Numbered from the stretch's first letter, positions 25,179 through 36,362 are shown. The stretch: 64,000 nt of DNA from Methylomarinum vadi (GCF_000733935.1 NZ_JPON01000001.1:3546623-3610622), one strand, 5' to 3'. Notes: generated from the letters alone by a model not told the origin. Translations and numbers: made by a program.

Positions 25179-27053
25179 ATGAGGAATGTGTCCATTAAAT
25201 GGAGAGTGGGGTTAGTCGTTGGATTAGCCGCGATTGGAATGCTCAGCCAAATCGGATTGCAACAATATGCGTTTCGCCATCTGGAGCAATTGAAGGATTC
25301 TCAGATTTTGGTTAGCGATATTAAGTCGGGCATGCTGATGTTGCGCCGCAATGAAAAGGATTTCATTGTCCGCAAAGATCCAAGTTATGTCACTAAATTC
25401 AAAAAGAACTATCAAGAAACCCGCGACAACACAGACAAGCTCGGTAGCATACTGAAACGAAACGCTATCGATGCGGCATCCGTTCACGAGTTGGAAAGTG
25501 TATTGGAAGCTTATCGGCGCAGCTTCCTGGCTTTAGTGGAGTTGCAACTGCGCATCGGTAAGGACCATCATTCCGGGTTGTATGGGAAATTACGCGATGC
25601 TGTGCACCAGGCGGAGGAGCGTATCAATCATCTGAATCAGCTAAAACTGGCCGTGGATATGCTGATGCTGCGCCGGCGGGAAAAAGATTTCATGCTTCGG
25701 TACGATCTGTCTTATCTCGATAAATTCAATAAAGACATGGCGGCTTTCCGCCAGGACCTGGCCTTGGCATCCCTGGAGCAGAGAGAAAAACAGGGCATTA
25801 CCCAGGCAATGCAGCGCTATGAAAATGATTTTAAGGCATTGGTAAATGCGCATGTCGACATGGGCCTGCATAGGGATGCCGGTGTGCTGGGCGATATGCG
25901 CCAAACCATTCATCGGAGCGAACAATTGCTCGAGCAATTGCGTGAGACGGCCAGCCAACAAATCGCCTCGAACATCACCCGCTTTGGCATCAGTGCGTTA
26001 CTGTTCGGTTTGGTATTAATGTGCGCCTTGCTCGGTTTAATCCTCTTTATCATGCCGGGCATCCTAAAGCCGATCCAGCGGCTTGCGGACCTTATGGCGC
26101 AGGCCAGTAGGGAGCGGGATGTCACGGTAAGGGCCGATGAATCCGCCCCAAAGGAAATCGCCGCCATGGCCCTAGCCTTTAACCGGATGATGGCGATGCT
26201 GCAGCAGATGGTCGCCCAGATCGAGGATTCCGCAAGGGAGCTAGGCAGCGCATCGGAGCAGCTGAGCCAAGCGGTAGAAACCGCCAATAGTGGGGTGAAT
26301 AATCAACGTTCTGAAACCGAGCAAGTCGCCTCGGCCATGACCGAAATGACGGCGACGGCGCAAGAAGTTGCTCGTTATGCGGCCTCTGCCGCCTCGGCAT
26401 CCGCCTCGGCGGATCAGGAGGTGCAAAAGGGCTGGGAATCCGTAAAGAAGAATAAAGTAGGTATTGAAGTGCTGGCCGGCGAAGTAACGGAGACGGCAAA
26501 CATTATCGGCGATTTGAATAAGGAAAGCGAAAACATTGGCATGGTTTTGGGGGTTATTCGCGAGATTGCCGAACAGACCAATCTGTTGGCTCTGAATGCG
26601 GCTATCGAGGCAGCCCGCGCCGGAGAACAGGGGCGCGGCTTTGCCGTCGTTGCCGATGAGGTGAGAAAGCTGGCGCAACGTTCGCAGGAATCCACCCAGG
26701 AAATCCAAGAGATCGTGGATCGCCTGCAAAATACCGCGCTCAGCGCCGTGTCGGCAATGGAGCAGGGCCAGGAACAGGCGCAAGAAAGCGTGATAGGTTC
26801 GGAAATGGCCAGCAATGCGCTCGACGCCATTCATGCGGCTATTTCGGTCATGAAAGACATGAATCTGCAAATATCGACTGCGGCCGAGCAGCAATCGGCG
26901 GTAGCCGAGGACATTAATCGCAATATCGTCAATATCAACGACCTGAACCTGGACAATATCGCTCAGTCCGAGCAAACGATGGAAACGGCGTCTTCACTAT
27001 CGGCGATAGCGGTGCAATTGAAGGAGTTGGTAGGGAGATTTAAGATCGTTTAA
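25179..27053 (+). CDS. Methyl-accepting chemotaxis protein with HBM-type sensor domain
   Basis: A 624-residue receptor. A membrane helix near 9-27 is followed by a periplasmic helical region with two related motifs, [20 protein letters not shown] and [20 protein letters not shown], as in helical bimodular (HBM) sensors. A second membrane helix (about 275-300), HAMP ([14 protein letters not shown]) and the signalling hairpin [19 protein letters not shown] follow. HBM receptors often bind organic acids; the ligand here is unknown. TAAGGAG before ATG 25179 sets the start. No C-terminal pentapeptide for CheR is seen. Confidence 0.85.
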   Translation: MRNVSIKWRVGLVVGLAAIGMLSQIGLQQYAFRHLEQLKDSQILVSDIKSGMLMLRRNEKDFIVRKDPSYVTKFKKNYQETRDNTDKLGSILKRNAIDAASVHELESVLEAYRRSFLALVELQLRIGKDHHSGLYGKLRDAVHQAEERINHLNQLKLAVDMLMLRRREKDFMLRYDLSYLDKFNKDMAAFRQDLALASLEQREKQGITQAMQRYENDFKALVNAHVDMGLHRDAGVLGDMRQTIHRSEQLLEQLRETASQQIASNITRFGISALLFGLVLMCALLGLILFIMPGILKPIQRLADLMAQASRERDVTVRADESAPKEIAAMALAFNRMMAMLQQMVAQIEDSARELGSASEQLSQAVETANSGVNNQRSETEQVASAMTEMTATAQEVARYAASAASASASADQEVQKGWESVKKNKVGIEVLAGEVTETANIIGDLNKESENIGMVLGVIREIAEQTNLLALNAAIEAARAGEQGRGFAVVADEVRKLAQRSQESTQEIQEIVDRLQNTALSAVSAMEQGQEQAQESVIGSEMASNALDAIHAAISVMKDMNLQISTAAEQQSAVAEDINRNIVNINDLNLDNIAQSEQTMETASSLSAIAVQLKELVGRFKIV

Positions 27054-27061
27054 GCGGCCAG

Positions 27062-27085
27062 TCTCCAGTATGTTGAACCTGGAGA
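27062..27085. terminator. Hairpin between convergent genes
   Basis: TCTCCAG / CTGGAGA, a 7-bp stem with a 10-base loop, lies 8 bases past the chemoreceptor stop and 7 bases from the end of the opposing gene. No T-run. Confidence 0.4.
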
Positions 27086-27092
27086 TCGTCGA

Positions 27093-27683
27093 TCATTTCC
27101 TCACAATCGCTTGAATTAACAGAAATATCTCAAAGGCGATCGCTAAACAGCCCAGTGCGATAATGGCTATCGATCCACCGGCCAGCAAGTGGCTGAGAAC
27201 AATGGTCTGCAGTGCAATCGTGATAGTGGGTTGAACGGCTTCGAATAAATTCCACCACAGTCGATGAAGTTTATTCGGGCAAGAAGTGCCGGCGTGGATA
27301 TATTCCTCCCAAAGCATGAAGTCCGCGGGGAGTGTTACGCATTTCCTAAAACCGGGCTCGATATGGGTTCTAATGTATGCGCCAACCCTTATGATGGCTT
27401 TGCCATTAAAGTAAAGGGCCGCGTCGAATACGACGGGTAAAAGCATGACCGCGAGGAATAAGGTGTCTAGGTATTGCGCGTTCACGCCTTTCGCGATGAC
27501 CACGCCAAGCATTGCGCCAAGCGCAATCAGCTTGTAATAACCCAATTGATGCGACAGTTTCATCTTCTCCATGATTTCCTCGCGGAGCGACTCATACTGC
27601 ATTTTCAGTAAATCGAATGCTTTATCCATGGAGTCGATGGGTGATTGTTCAAGTGGCATGTTTTCAAGATTGAGAGCAGTCAT
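27093..27683 (-). CDS. Unknown membrane protein
   Basis: A 196-residue protein. A polar helical N-terminus (DKAFDLLKMQYESLREEIME) is followed by two hydrophobic segments near 50-90 (LIALGAMLGVVIAKG; LFLAVMLLPVVFDAALYF), a polar middle with WEEY, and two more at the C-terminus (TIVLSHLLAGGSIAIIALGC). Not recognised. ATG 27683 with TTGGAATTAG upstream is preferred to an ATG seven codons earlier. Confidence 0.55.
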   Translation of the reverse strand: MTALNLENMPLEQSPIDSMDKAFDLLKMQYESLREEIMEKMKLSHQLGYYKLIALGAMLGVVIAKGVNAQYLDTLFLAVMLLPVVFDAALYFNGKAIIRVGAYIRTHIEPGFRKCVTLPADFMLWEEYIHAGTSCPNKLHRLWWNLFEAVQPTITIALQTIVLSHLLAGGSIAIIALGCLAIAFEIFLLIQAIVRK

Positions 27684-27734
27684 CAAGCTAATTCCAATTA
27701 GCAATTTTATAATACTAGGCGAAAGACTATGCTT

Positions 27735-28487
27735 TTAATTACCCTTTCGTTGTGGGTGACGATATGTTTTATAGTTTTCCTGTACCCACTCGAAGAAGAT
27801 CCTGGAGCTATGTTGTTCCCTGAGTTTAAATACTTTGCTAGAAAATGTTACGGAAGCGTCCTCGGTTGACAGGCCGGGCGCGCAGTAGGGTGACAATAAA
27901 GCGCAGGCCGTTAGGTCGGCCCTCGAGAATTGATCCCCGACCAGAAAACGACGTGCTTGCAACGCGTGGTCAAGCTCGTCCAATGCAGCCAGGAAGCGCG
28001 TTTCGGCCTGTTTGGCCGATTTGGCATTGATACCCATCAGCTTTTTCATTGCGGTTCGAACCCTGGGAAAGATAAACGGGAATAGCAGGCGACCGATCCA
28101 CGGCGCGCCATTCAGCATGAATCGCAAGGTGCGGTCGCGGTCGGGGAGTGTGTGGTAATAAAACCATAACCTAAGTGGGACGCCGATTTCCTGGTCAAAA
28201 TACTTTTCCCAGGCCAAGGCGGTTTCGGCTTCCTTGGCTTCTTCTGGCGTTAGTGCATGAGCCGGATATTTTTGGTCCAGGTAGGTGATGATCTTGCTCG
28301 AGTCTTGAACGACAGTGGTTCCGTCCGTGATGATCGGTAATGAGGTCTGTGCGGCAAGTTTGCGCGTCACCCTGGCATGAAGTCCAGGCAATAGGTTGAC
28401 CGGCGTGTAAGGTATGTTTTTGTAGTCAAGCGCCCAGCGAACTTTCTCGCAATAATGTGAAAACCGGAATTGATACAGCTTGATCAT
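27735..28487 (-). CDS. Glutathione S-transferase family protein
   Basis: A 250-residue protein. The thioredoxin-like N-terminus (KLYQFRFSHYCEKVRWAL) carries a CxxK active-site region, then LPIITDGTTVVQDSSKIITYL, the cis-Pro and glutathione gamma-Glu contact region. The helical C-terminal domain (FLVGDQFSRADLTACALL) is typical of GSTs. GGCAGG precedes ATG 28487. The substrate is unknown. Confidence 0.75.
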   Translation of the reverse strand: MIKLYQFRFSHYCEKVRWALDYKNIPYTPVNLLPGLHARVTRKLAAQTSLPIITDGTTVVQDSSKIITYLDQKYPAHALTPEEAKEAETALAWEKYFDQEIGVPLRLWFYYHTLPDRDRTLRFMLNGAPWIGRLLFPFIFPRVRTAMKKLMGINAKSAKQAETRFLAALDELDHALQARRFLVGDQFSRADLTACALLSPYCAPGLSTEDASVTFSSKVFKLREQHSSRIFFEWVQENYKTYRHPQRKGN

Positions 28488-28674
28488 GGAAACCTGCCAT
28501 TCTGGGATAATGCCGTTACTGCTCAAAAAAGATGAGCCTGCCCCAGCTACTTATACTTTATAAGCCTTAGCCGGAACAATATTTTTCGTGTGAATGCTTG
28601 AGTTGTGGGGGTGGATCGATTGTTTTTCCGGCGCCGGTTGGCAAGGGCATTTCGCTTAATCCCGTTCGACTACC

Positions 28675-29238
28675 TCACATAGCCTCCAACGCGCCCCGCA
28701 GAAAAAATTCGCTGACCACCAACGGTTGCTTTTTAATGGCATAAATCGTCCGGCGTCCCCAAATCGTTTCTTCGATCTTCACCAGTTGGCGAATGTCGCT
28801 ACTCCAATCATTCGGTTTGATGCTGCAGATATCGAGTTGCCGTCGTTCCAGGTCGGGATAGGAAAAAATAACCTCGCCCAGCGGGCGTGTGCCTAAGTGG
28901 GACAAGTTACGCTTGGCGATTTTGATGGTGTTTGTCGGCAGAATGGTGCGGGCCAGGATCAGCGGCTTGCCGTCGGCATGCAGCAGAACTTCACGAACCA
29001 GCCCATATTGCTGATGGGGCAGGTGTAATTGTTTGCACTCGCTTAAAAAAGCGGGGCGCCACTGGTGGAACAAAATTTTTACTGCGAAACTGTCGCCGTA
29101 AAAACCGCGTAATCGTTTGGTCAGCGAGCCGGCTTCGTAAACCCAGGAGCCGACGGCTTGGGGCAGGGCGTGGCGCAGACCAGGGTGGTTTGGCTTCCAG
29201 CATGGCTCTTGCTTGAATAAGAAACTGTTGTTAGGCAC
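28675..29238 (-). CDS. ubiC: Chorismate lyase (chorismate pyruvate-lyase)
   Basis: A 187-residue UbiC-type protein that releases pyruvate from chorismate to give 4-hydroxybenzoate, the ubiquinone ring precursor. Typical segments are GSLTKRLRGFYGDSF, VREVLLHADGKPLILARTILP and LSHLGTRPLGEVIFSYP, containing the conserved Arg and substrate-contact residues. The start appears to be GTG at 29238 with little ribosome-site support. Chorismate lyase is slightly shorter in E. coli. No ubiA follows in the window. Confidence 0.75.
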   Translation of the reverse strand: MPNNSFLFKQEPCWKPNHPGLRHALPQAVGSWVYEAGSLTKRLRGFYGDSFAVKILFHQWRPAFLSECKQLHLPHQQYGLVREVLLHADGKPLILARTILPTNTIKIAKRNLSHLGTRPLGEVIFSYPDLERRQLDICSIKPNDWSSDIRQLVKIEETIWGRRTIYAIKKQPLVVSEFFLRGALEAM

Positions 29239-29310
29239 GTTGCTTGCGGATCGTCAAATGCTGTTGATAAAAGTGAAAAAATACTTCACGGTAGGATGTC
29301 GAACGAATAG

Positions 29311-29826
29311 TCAGCTTTCTTTGCTGAGCGGTCCGTTATCGTCCGCAGAACTGCTTTGTCTGTCCAGCATGCCGACATCCAATACCGGGGAGGCATCGAT
29401 ATCCTGGGCGTCCATCATTTGCGCCAGCCGTTGCAGGGCGGAAATAATCATGGTTTTTTCCCAATCCTGCAAGGTTTCGAACTGACGGGTGAAATGGTCC
29501 TGCAAAGGAATGGGCGCATTCTTCAATATTTCGATTGCCTCATTTGTCAGATGGGCATGTACCTTGCGTTTGTCCGTTGTAGAGCGTTCGCGGTAGACCA
29601 ATTTGCGCTTTTCCAGCCTATCCAGAATTGTCGTAACGGTGGCCTGGCTGAGGCTGATTTCGTTGGCCAATTCGCCGATGGTTGCCTGGCCTTTCGTATG
29701 GATGGTCTTGAGTAGCAAGATCTGCGGCGCGGTCAGGCCGGTGGTTTTGGCAAGATGCTTGGAATGAAGGTCGGTAGCCCTGATGACGCGGCGCAGGGCA
29801 ATAAGTACTTCCTCGATGCGCTCCAA
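29311..29826 (-). CDS. ectR1: MarR-family regulator, EctR-like
   Basis: A 171-residue MarR protein with a winged helix near residues 30-100 (TAPQILLLKTIHTKGQATIG, then LSQATVTTILDRLEKRKLV and the DKRKVHAHLT wing). It is divergent from ectA, the position of EctR1, the repressor of the ectoine operon in halotolerant methanotrophs; the name rests on this context. The start is TTG 29826, eight bases after TAGGA. A Ser/Asp-rich tail extends past the usual MarR end. Confidence 0.82.
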   Translation of the reverse strand: MERIEEVLIALRRVIRATDLHSKHLAKTTGLTAPQILLLKTIHTKGQATIGELANEISLSQATVTTILDRLEKRKLVYRERSTTDKRKVHAHLTNEAIEILKNAPIPLQDHFTRQFETLQDWEKTMIISALQRLAQMMDAQDIDASPVLDVGMLDRQSSSADDNGPLSKES

Positions 29827-30019
29827 TAGTGTGTCCTATCGTTGTTTGAAAAATACTGATTATAAACCGGCTAACACTACAAGCCGATCGATTTCAATGA
29901 TATCGCGGTCAATGAAAAATGAATTTTAACAGCCGCTGAAATTCTTGCTCGCCATGGAATTCAATGCTTTCAACGGATTTTTCATTGGCCTGAATAAAAA
30001 TTGCGTGAGGGTAAGGCGG

Positions 30020-30047
30020 TGGACAATAAAATTCTTTAGTGTACAAT
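30020..30047 (+). promoter_or_regulatory. Candidate sigma-70 promoter of the ectoine operon
   Basis: TGGACA (30020-30025), a 16-base spacer and TACAAT (30042-30047) lie about 130 bases before ectA in the 351-bp ectR1-ectA gap. The surrounding AT-rich sequence could host the EctR operator; I could not define one. Confidence 0.5.
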
Positions 30048-30177
30048 GTATTAATATCGCTGAACAATAGGTGGTCTGATTTTGTTTATGGTATTAAAAC
30101 ATTATTTTACTGCGTAAAACTATCTTTACCTGGGTAACTTATTGTTTAGTGTCGTAAATATTAGACATATATCAATC

Positions 30178-30684
30178 ATGCGAGAGTCAAAATCCGAATC
30201 AATAGATATCAATTTACGCCCGCCTCAAGCGGAGGACGGCGCCTCAGTATTTCAGTTGGTGGCACATTGTCCGCCGCTTGACCCCAATTCCATGTACTGC
30301 AATTTGTTGCAATGCAGCCATTTTGCCGGGACTTCGGTAGCGGCGCTCAACCAAGACGATTTAGTCGGTTTTATCTCCGGGTATCTGATCCCGGAACGTC
30401 AGGATTGCCTATTCATTTGGCAGGTGGCCGTTAGCGAGAAGGCCAGGGGGCAAGGGCTGGCGACCAGGATGTTGAACGATATTCTGGCGCGTCCTCAATG
30501 CGCCGATGTCCGTTTCCTGGAAACGACGATTACCGAAGAGAACAGGGCCTCGTGGGCTTTATTCCAAGGATTGGCAAAGAAACTGAACACGGAATTGCAC
30601 ACGAAGGTGATGTTCGATCGAAAACAGCATTTTGATAACGCGCATGATACGGAAATGTTGGTCAGGGTCGGTCCGTTCCAATGA
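30178..30684 (+). CDS. ectA: L-2,4-diaminobutyrate acetyltransferase
   Basis: A 168-residue GNAT-fold EctA that acetylates 2,4-diaminobutyrate, the second ectoine step. Family segments: LRPPQAEDGASVFQLV, CPPLDPNSMYCNLLQCSHF near residue 40, the acetyl-CoA loop VSEKARGQGLATRML, and ETTITEENRASWALFQ. ATG 30178 is chosen over an upstream TTG that adds an unconserved extension. The ribosome site is weak. First gene of the ect operon. Confidence 0.93.
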   Translation: MRESKSESIDINLRPPQAEDGASVFQLVAHCPPLDPNSMYCNLLQCSHFAGTSVAALNQDDLVGFISGYLIPERQDCLFIWQVAVSEKARGQGLATRMLNDILARPQCADVRFLETTITEENRASWALFQGLAKKLNTELHTKVMFDRKQHFDNAHDTEMLVRVGPFQ

Positions 30685-30724
30685 AGTTAGGCCGGCGTTT
30701 GGCTGGGATATGTTCCGTGACTAA

Positions 30725-32053
<1,329 letters not shown>

Positions 32054-32218
32054 GAGCTTGGACTATCTTAGAGGCGCCGCATAAGGCTAGTGTCGAGCGG
32101 ATTTCCCGTGGGACGCGTGCGTTAGAAAACAGCGCGAGTCCTACGGCGGATTCCAACAGAAATAAAACATTGTTTTTCGTCCTAACTTTTCTTTCCGGAC
32201 TTTTCCTCATTTAGCACT

Positions 32219-32289
32219 TCTCATCGACTGGAGTGATCCTTTTAGTCGATGAGAGAATGCGGTGTCTTTTTTGCTGGCTTCGAGCCAGC
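32219..32289 (+). promoter_or_regulatory. Two hairpins in the ectB-ectC spacer
   Basis: TCTCATCGACT (32219-32229) pairs with AGTCGATGAGA (32244-32254) over 11 perfect bp. After a CTTTTTTG stretch, GCTGGCT-TCG-AGCCAGC (32273-32289) forms a second tight hairpin 40 bases before ectC. The spacer is 275 bp, long for this operon. Attenuation, processing or mRNA stabilisation are all possible. Confidence 0.6.
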
Positions 32290-32328
32290 CAGTACCTACA
32301 ACCTCTTTGATCAATACCAAACAAGATA

Positions 32329-32733
32329 ATGATAGTTAGAAATTTAGCCGAAGCAGAACAAAGCAATCGTCGAATCGTCTCGCCAGACGGCAATTGGGAA
32401 AGTACCCGAATGTTGTTGAAAGACGATAACATGGGATTTTCCTTCCATATTACAACCATTTATCAAGGTGCGGATTTCCGCATGCATTATAAAAACCACC
32501 TCGAGTCGGTGTACTGCATGTCCGGCGAAGGCGAAGTCGAAACGCTGGCCGATGGCAAAAAATATCCCATCTCGCCAGGTACCTTGTATATCCTGGACAA
32601 GCATGACGAGCATATTTTGCGCGCCTTCAGCGAAATGAAGATGGCCTGCGTCTTTAACCCGCCCTTGAACGGTAAGGAAGTGCACAATGCCGAAGGTGCC
32701 TATGAATTGGTAGCGGAGGAAATCAGCGACTGA
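32329..32733 (+). CDS. ectC: Ectoine synthase
   Basis: A 134-residue cupin-fold EctC that cyclises N-acetyl-diaminobutyrate to ectoine. [11 protein letters not shown] is the usual N-terminus. [19 protein letters not shown] and [13 protein letters not shown] are the cupin motif region. Normal length. It is separated from ectB by a 275-bp structured spacer and from ectD by 34 bp. Confidence 0.95.
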   Translation: MIVRNLAEAEQSNRRIVSPDGNWESTRMLLKDDNMGFSFHITTIYQGADFRMHYKNHLESVYCMSGEGEVETLADGKKYPISPGTLYILDKHDEHILRAFSEMKMACVFNPPLNGKEVHNAEGAYELVAEEISD

Positions 32734-32767
32734 GCGCTTTAAACTCAACAGGAGGAAATAATTCATT

Positions 32768-33712
32768 ATGTTTACCGAGCAACTACTCGAATTGGATAGG
32801 ACTAGCGATATCTATCCTTCCCGTGGTTATGGGGCGGCGCGGTTACTGGAACGGAAAGACCCTGTTGTGTATGCGTCCACGGAGCAGGAAAGTCCGATCG
32901 ATATTGCCTTAGTCCGGCAATATAGGACGCGGGGCTTTCTGGTGCTGGAAAATTTTTTCTCCAAGCAAGAAGTTGCTTGCTTTCGTGAGGAACTCGATCG
33001 CCTAGGCGAGGGTGCAAAACTTCGCCAAACAGAAGAAATCATTACGGAGACCGAGAGCGGCGATATCCGTTCCCTGTTTAAGGTCCATGAGAACAATTTG
33101 CTGTTTGGCCAATTGGCACGCGATCAGCGTATCGCGGGTTTGGCGCAATATTTGTTAGACGATCAAGTGTATATTCATCAGTCGCGCGTCAACTACAAGC
33201 CCGGTTTCAGGGCCAAGGAATTCTATTGGCATTCCGATTTTGAAACCTGGCATGTCGAGGACGGCATGCCTCGCATGCGGGCAGTGAGTATTTCGATCGC
33301 GTTGACCGATAACTATGCCTGCAACGGCCCTCTGATGTTGGTGCCGGGTTCGCATGATTACTTCGCGGTATGCGAGGGGGAAACCCCCGACCAGCATTAC
33401 CGGAGTTCGCTGAAGATGCAGCAATACGGTGTGCCCAGCGATCGGTTGTTGCAAAAGTTGGTGCGACGAGGCGGTATCGTTCAGGCTACCGGCAAGGCGG
33501 GCAACGTGATCGTTTTCGATTGCAATGTCATGCACGGCTCGGGGAGCAACATCACCCCTTATCCGCGTTCCAACATCTTTTTTGTTTATAACGCGATTTC
33601 CAACCGGGTGCAGGAACCCTTCGGCAACCTGTTGCCGCGTCCGGAGTATCTTTGTTCCAGGGAGCAAATCAAACCCATCGTGCCGCAACAATTTGACTAT
33701 ACAGACCGATGA
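32768..33712 (+). CDS. ectD: Ectoine hydroxylase
   Basis: A 314-residue Fe(II)/2-oxoglutarate dioxygenase that makes 5-hydroxyectoine. Iron ligands are visible as His-x-Asp in FYWHSDFETWH and the distal His in NVMHGSGSNITPYPR; the EctD signature region lies around these. A strong AGGAGG precedes the ATG. Its stop overlaps the start of the zinc-finger gene by 4 bases. Its presence implies the strain makes hydroxyectoine, useful under salt, heat or desiccation stress. Confidence 0.95.
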   Translation: MFTEQLLELDRTSDIYPSRGYGAARLLERKDPVVYASTEQESPIDIALVRQYRTRGFLVLENFFSKQEVACFREELDRLGEGAKLRQTEEIITETESGDIRSLFKVHENNLLFGQLARDQRIAGLAQYLLDDQVYIHQSRVNYKPGFRAKEFYWHSDFETWHVEDGMPRMRAVSISIALTDNYACNGPLMLVPGSHDYFAVCEGETPDQHYRSSLKMQQYGVPSDRLLQKLVRRGGIVQATGKAGNVIVFDCNVMHGSGSNITPYPRSNIFFVYNAISNRVQEPFGNLLPRPEYLCSREQIKPIVPQQFDYTDR

Positions 33713-34053
33713 CCGAAGAAGAATGCTTACAACTCAAGCGTTTGGTCCGTTCACGCATCGCCTTGCTGGAAGAAGTATTGGGCGGCGCCGTGGTGGTGTC
33801 CGATAAGAAGCAAGAGCAGGAAGACGATGAGGCCGCGAATCTGGATTTGACCATCAATTCGGCCGTCGAGTCGCGCGTGGTGGAGAATACCAAGTTGGAG
33901 CTGGTGCGCTTGAAACGGAATTTGCAATGGCTGAACAGCGAAGATGCGGGATATTGCGAGCAGTGTGGCCGTGAAATTCCCTTTGCCCGTTTGAAAACGG
34001 TCCCTGATACACAGTTCTGCGTGTTTTGCGCGGATAGCAGCAGGAAATCTTAA
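33709..34053 (+). CDS. TraR/DksA-family zinc-finger protein inside the ectoine operon
   Basis: A 114-residue protein. A helical N-terminus with an acidic stretch (KKQEQEDDEAAN) is followed by a DksA-type zinc finger, CEQCGREIPFARLK, then CVFC 17 residues after the second Cys. DksA/TraR proteins bind the RNA polymerase secondary channel with or in place of ppGpp; that role is inferred. ATGA overlap with ectD and a 3-bp gap to ask make it a genuine operon member. It is shorter than DksA (about 150). Confidence 0.8.
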   Translation: MTEEECLQLKRLVRSRIALLEEVLGGAVVVSDKKQEQEDDEAANLDLTINSAVESRVVENTKLELVRLKRNLQWLNSEDAGYCEQCGREIPFARLKTVPDTQFCVFCADSSRKS

Positions 34054-34056
34054 TCA

Positions 34057-35499
34057 ATGAATGATCATAGTGTAGAAAAAATCGGCGGTACGTCGATGAG
34101 TGATTATGTCTCGGTGCGGGATAATATTATCCTGAAACCGATGCGTGAGGAATCGTTGTATCAACGAATTTTCGTCGTATCCGCCTATGGCGGCATTACC
34201 GACCGCTTGTTGGAACATAAAAAAAACGGCCAACCGGGCGTGTTCGCTTTGTTCGCCAACGGCCGCAACGATGAAAGCTGGCGCGAGGCCTTGTTGTCGC
34301 TGAAACAGGAACTGTTCGCGATCAATGCGTCCTTGTTCGATGACGAAGATATGTTGGAACGAGCGAACCGTTTCATCGGCGAGCGCCTGGATAATGCGCA
34401 TAAATGCCTGGAGGATCTGCAAAGCTTGTGCCGGCACGGCCATTTCGCATTGGAAGCCCATCTCGCCACGGTCAGGGAAATGCTGGCCAGTATCGGCGAA
34501 GCGCACAGTGCGTGGAACACCACGCAGTTGTTGCAGCGCGACGGCGTCAATGCCTGCCTGGTCGACTTGACCGGCTGGAATTCGGCCAAGCATACGTCCT
34601 TGGACGAGCGCATACTGTCGGCATTCAAGGATGTCGATTTGCAGACGCAACTGCCGATCGTCACCGGGTATGCCCATAGCGAGGAAGGCTTGATGTCCAC
34701 CTTCGATCGCGGTTACAGCGAAATGACGTTTAGCCGCATCGCGGTGTTGACCGAGGCCAAGGAAACGGTCATCCACAAGGAATTTCATTTAAGCAGTGCC
34801 GATCCCAGGCTGGTGGGCGAGGACAATGCCGTACCCATCGGCCGTACCAACTACGATGTGGCCGACCAGCTGGCCAACCTGGGCATGGAGGCGATTCATC
34901 CCAAGGCGGCCAAGGGGCTGCGGCGGCACGACATACCGTTGCGGGTCAAGAACACCTTCGAACCGGAGCATGCCGGCACGTTGATTACCGGCGATTACAT
35001 TAGCGACAAGCCGTGCGTGGAAATCATCGCCGGTTGCAAGGGCGTCTACGCCATCGAGCTGTTCGACCAGGATATGGCCGGTAATATCGATCAGTACGAT
35101 AAGGAAATTCTGACCGTGATAAGACGCTTCAATGCGCATATCGTCTCCAAGGACATCAATGCCAACACCATCACCCATTACCTGTCGACCAATTTGAAAA
35201 CGGTGAAAAGAATCCGTCATGTCCTGCAGGAACGCTTTGCCGAGGCCGACATCAATCAGCGGAAGGTTGCCATCGCTTCGGCCATCGGCAGCGACATGCA
35301 AATACCCGGGATCTTGGCCAAGACGGTCGCGGCGCTGGCCGACAGCAATATCAGCGTGCTAGCGATACATCAATCGATGCGCCAGGTAGACATGCAGCTG
35401 GTCGTTAGCGAGGATGATTTCGACCAGGCCATCAAGAGCCTGCATCGCGCCCTGGTGGAAGTGCATGATCATGGGCGGGCGATATGCCTCGCTTGCTGA
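34057..35499 (+). CDS. ask: Ectoine-pathway aspartate kinase
   Basis: A 480-residue aspartokinase of the Ask_Ect type, giving aspartyl phosphate for the ectoine branch. VEKIGGTSM opens the kinase domain; VVSAYGGITDRLLEHK, then GYSEMTFSRIAVL and HKEFHLSSADPRLV follow. Tandem ACT domains occupy about 330-480 (VAIASAIGSDMQIPGILAKT). Ask_Ect enzymes are less feedback-sensitive than LysC, which suits compatible-solute overproduction. Last ect gene; its 3' end overlaps the TPR gene by 16 bases. Confidence 0.93.
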   Translation: MNDHSVEKIGGTSMSDYVSVRDNIILKPMREESLYQRIFVVSAYGGITDRLLEHKKNGQPGVFALFANGRNDESWREALLSLKQELFAINASLFDDEDMLERANRFIGERLDNAHKCLEDLQSLCRHGHFALEAHLATVREMLASIGEAHSAWNTTQLLQRDGVNACLVDLTGWNSAKHTSLDERILSAFKDVDLQTQLPIVTGYAHSEEGLMSTFDRGYSEMTFSRIAVLTEAKETVIHKEFHLSSADPRLVGEDNAVPIGRTNYDVADQLANLGMEAIHPKAAKGLRRHDIPLRVKNTFEPEHAGTLITGDYISDKPCVEIIAGCKGVYAIELFDQDMAGNIDQYDKEILTVIRRFNAHIVSKDINANTITHYLSTNLKTVKRIRHVLQERFAEADINQRKVAIASAIGSDMQIPGILAKTVAALADSNISVLAIHQSMRQVDMQLVVSEDDFDQAIKSLHRALVEVHDHGRAICLAC

Positions 35500-36362
35500 T
35501 TTTTTGTCTGTCGATTGTCTTTTTTGCTTCTATTCAATCGGCATACGGCGATCCAACCAATCGGCAAGATAGCATCGAGCAAGAGGTGGAGAGTCTCGAC
35601 AAGCCGCTGTATTCGCCTTTTGTCGAACGTTATGTGCTGGATGAATTGAAACAACTACGAATCGACCTGGGCACGCAAAAGGCGGAGTTGATTCAGCAAA
35701 TCGTCGACCGTGAGTTGGCTTCGGTCGATCGCGCCGTCGCCTATGCCACCGATACCATAACGTATTTTTTCTACCTGATTGCCGGGGCGACGTCGGTATT
35801 GGTATTAGTGGGATGGTCCTCGATAAGAGACATCAAGGAACGTGTTCATTCCCTGGCCGACGAGGAAATTTCCAAGCTGGTCAAAGAATACGAGCAAAGG
35901 CTTCGCGACGTGGAACAACAGCTCAACCAGGAAACGAAACATATCGAACACAACCGCGCCGAAATCGAACGCACACGCGAATTGCAATCGTTATGGCTGC
36001 GCGCGGCGCAAGATCATAATCCGGCTAATAAAATCCTGATCTATGATCAAATCCTGAAGCTGCGCAGCAATGACTGCGAGGCATTGACCTATAAAGCCGA
36101 TGCGGTATTGGAGTTGGGTGAGCCGCAATGGGCGGCCAATCTATGCCACCAGGCGCTGATTATCGAACCGGACAATTGCCATGCCTTTTACCAGTTGGCC
36201 TGCGCCTACACGGCGATGAAGCAATATGACGAGGCCGTCCGTTATTTAGGGGAAACCTTAAGCCGCTCGGAAACCTATCGCGAGGATATTCTGAAGGAGC
36301 CGGCGTTGCAAGCGTTGCACGATTTTAACCCGTTCCAGAAATTGTTGAACCTGAAGGAATAG
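35484..36362 (+). CDS. Membrane-anchored coiled-coil TPR protein
   Basis: A 292-residue protein. Signal peptide at 1-22 (LLIFCLSIVFFASIQSAYG), a single membrane helix near 92-110 (YFFYLIAGATSVLVLVGW), a long charged coiled coil (about 115-165), then TPR-like repeats (ALTYKADAVLELGEPQWAAN; AFYQLACAYTAMKQYDEAVR). Function unknown. It overlaps ask by 16 bases, so it may be expressed with the ectoine operon. Confidence 0.65.
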   Translation: MPRLLIFCLSIVFFASIQSAYGDPTNRQDSIEQEVESLDKPLYSPFVERYVLDELKQLRIDLGTQKAELIQQIVDRELASVDRAVAYATDTITYFFYLIAGATSVLVLVGWSSIRDIKERVHSLADEEISKLVKEYEQRLRDVEQQLNQETKHIEHNRAEIERTRELQSLWLRAAQDHNPANKILIYDQILKLRSNDCEALTYKADAVLELGEPQWAANLCHQALIIEPDNCHAFYQLACAYTAMKQYDEAVRYLGETLSRSETYREDILKEPALQALHDFNPFQKLLNLKE

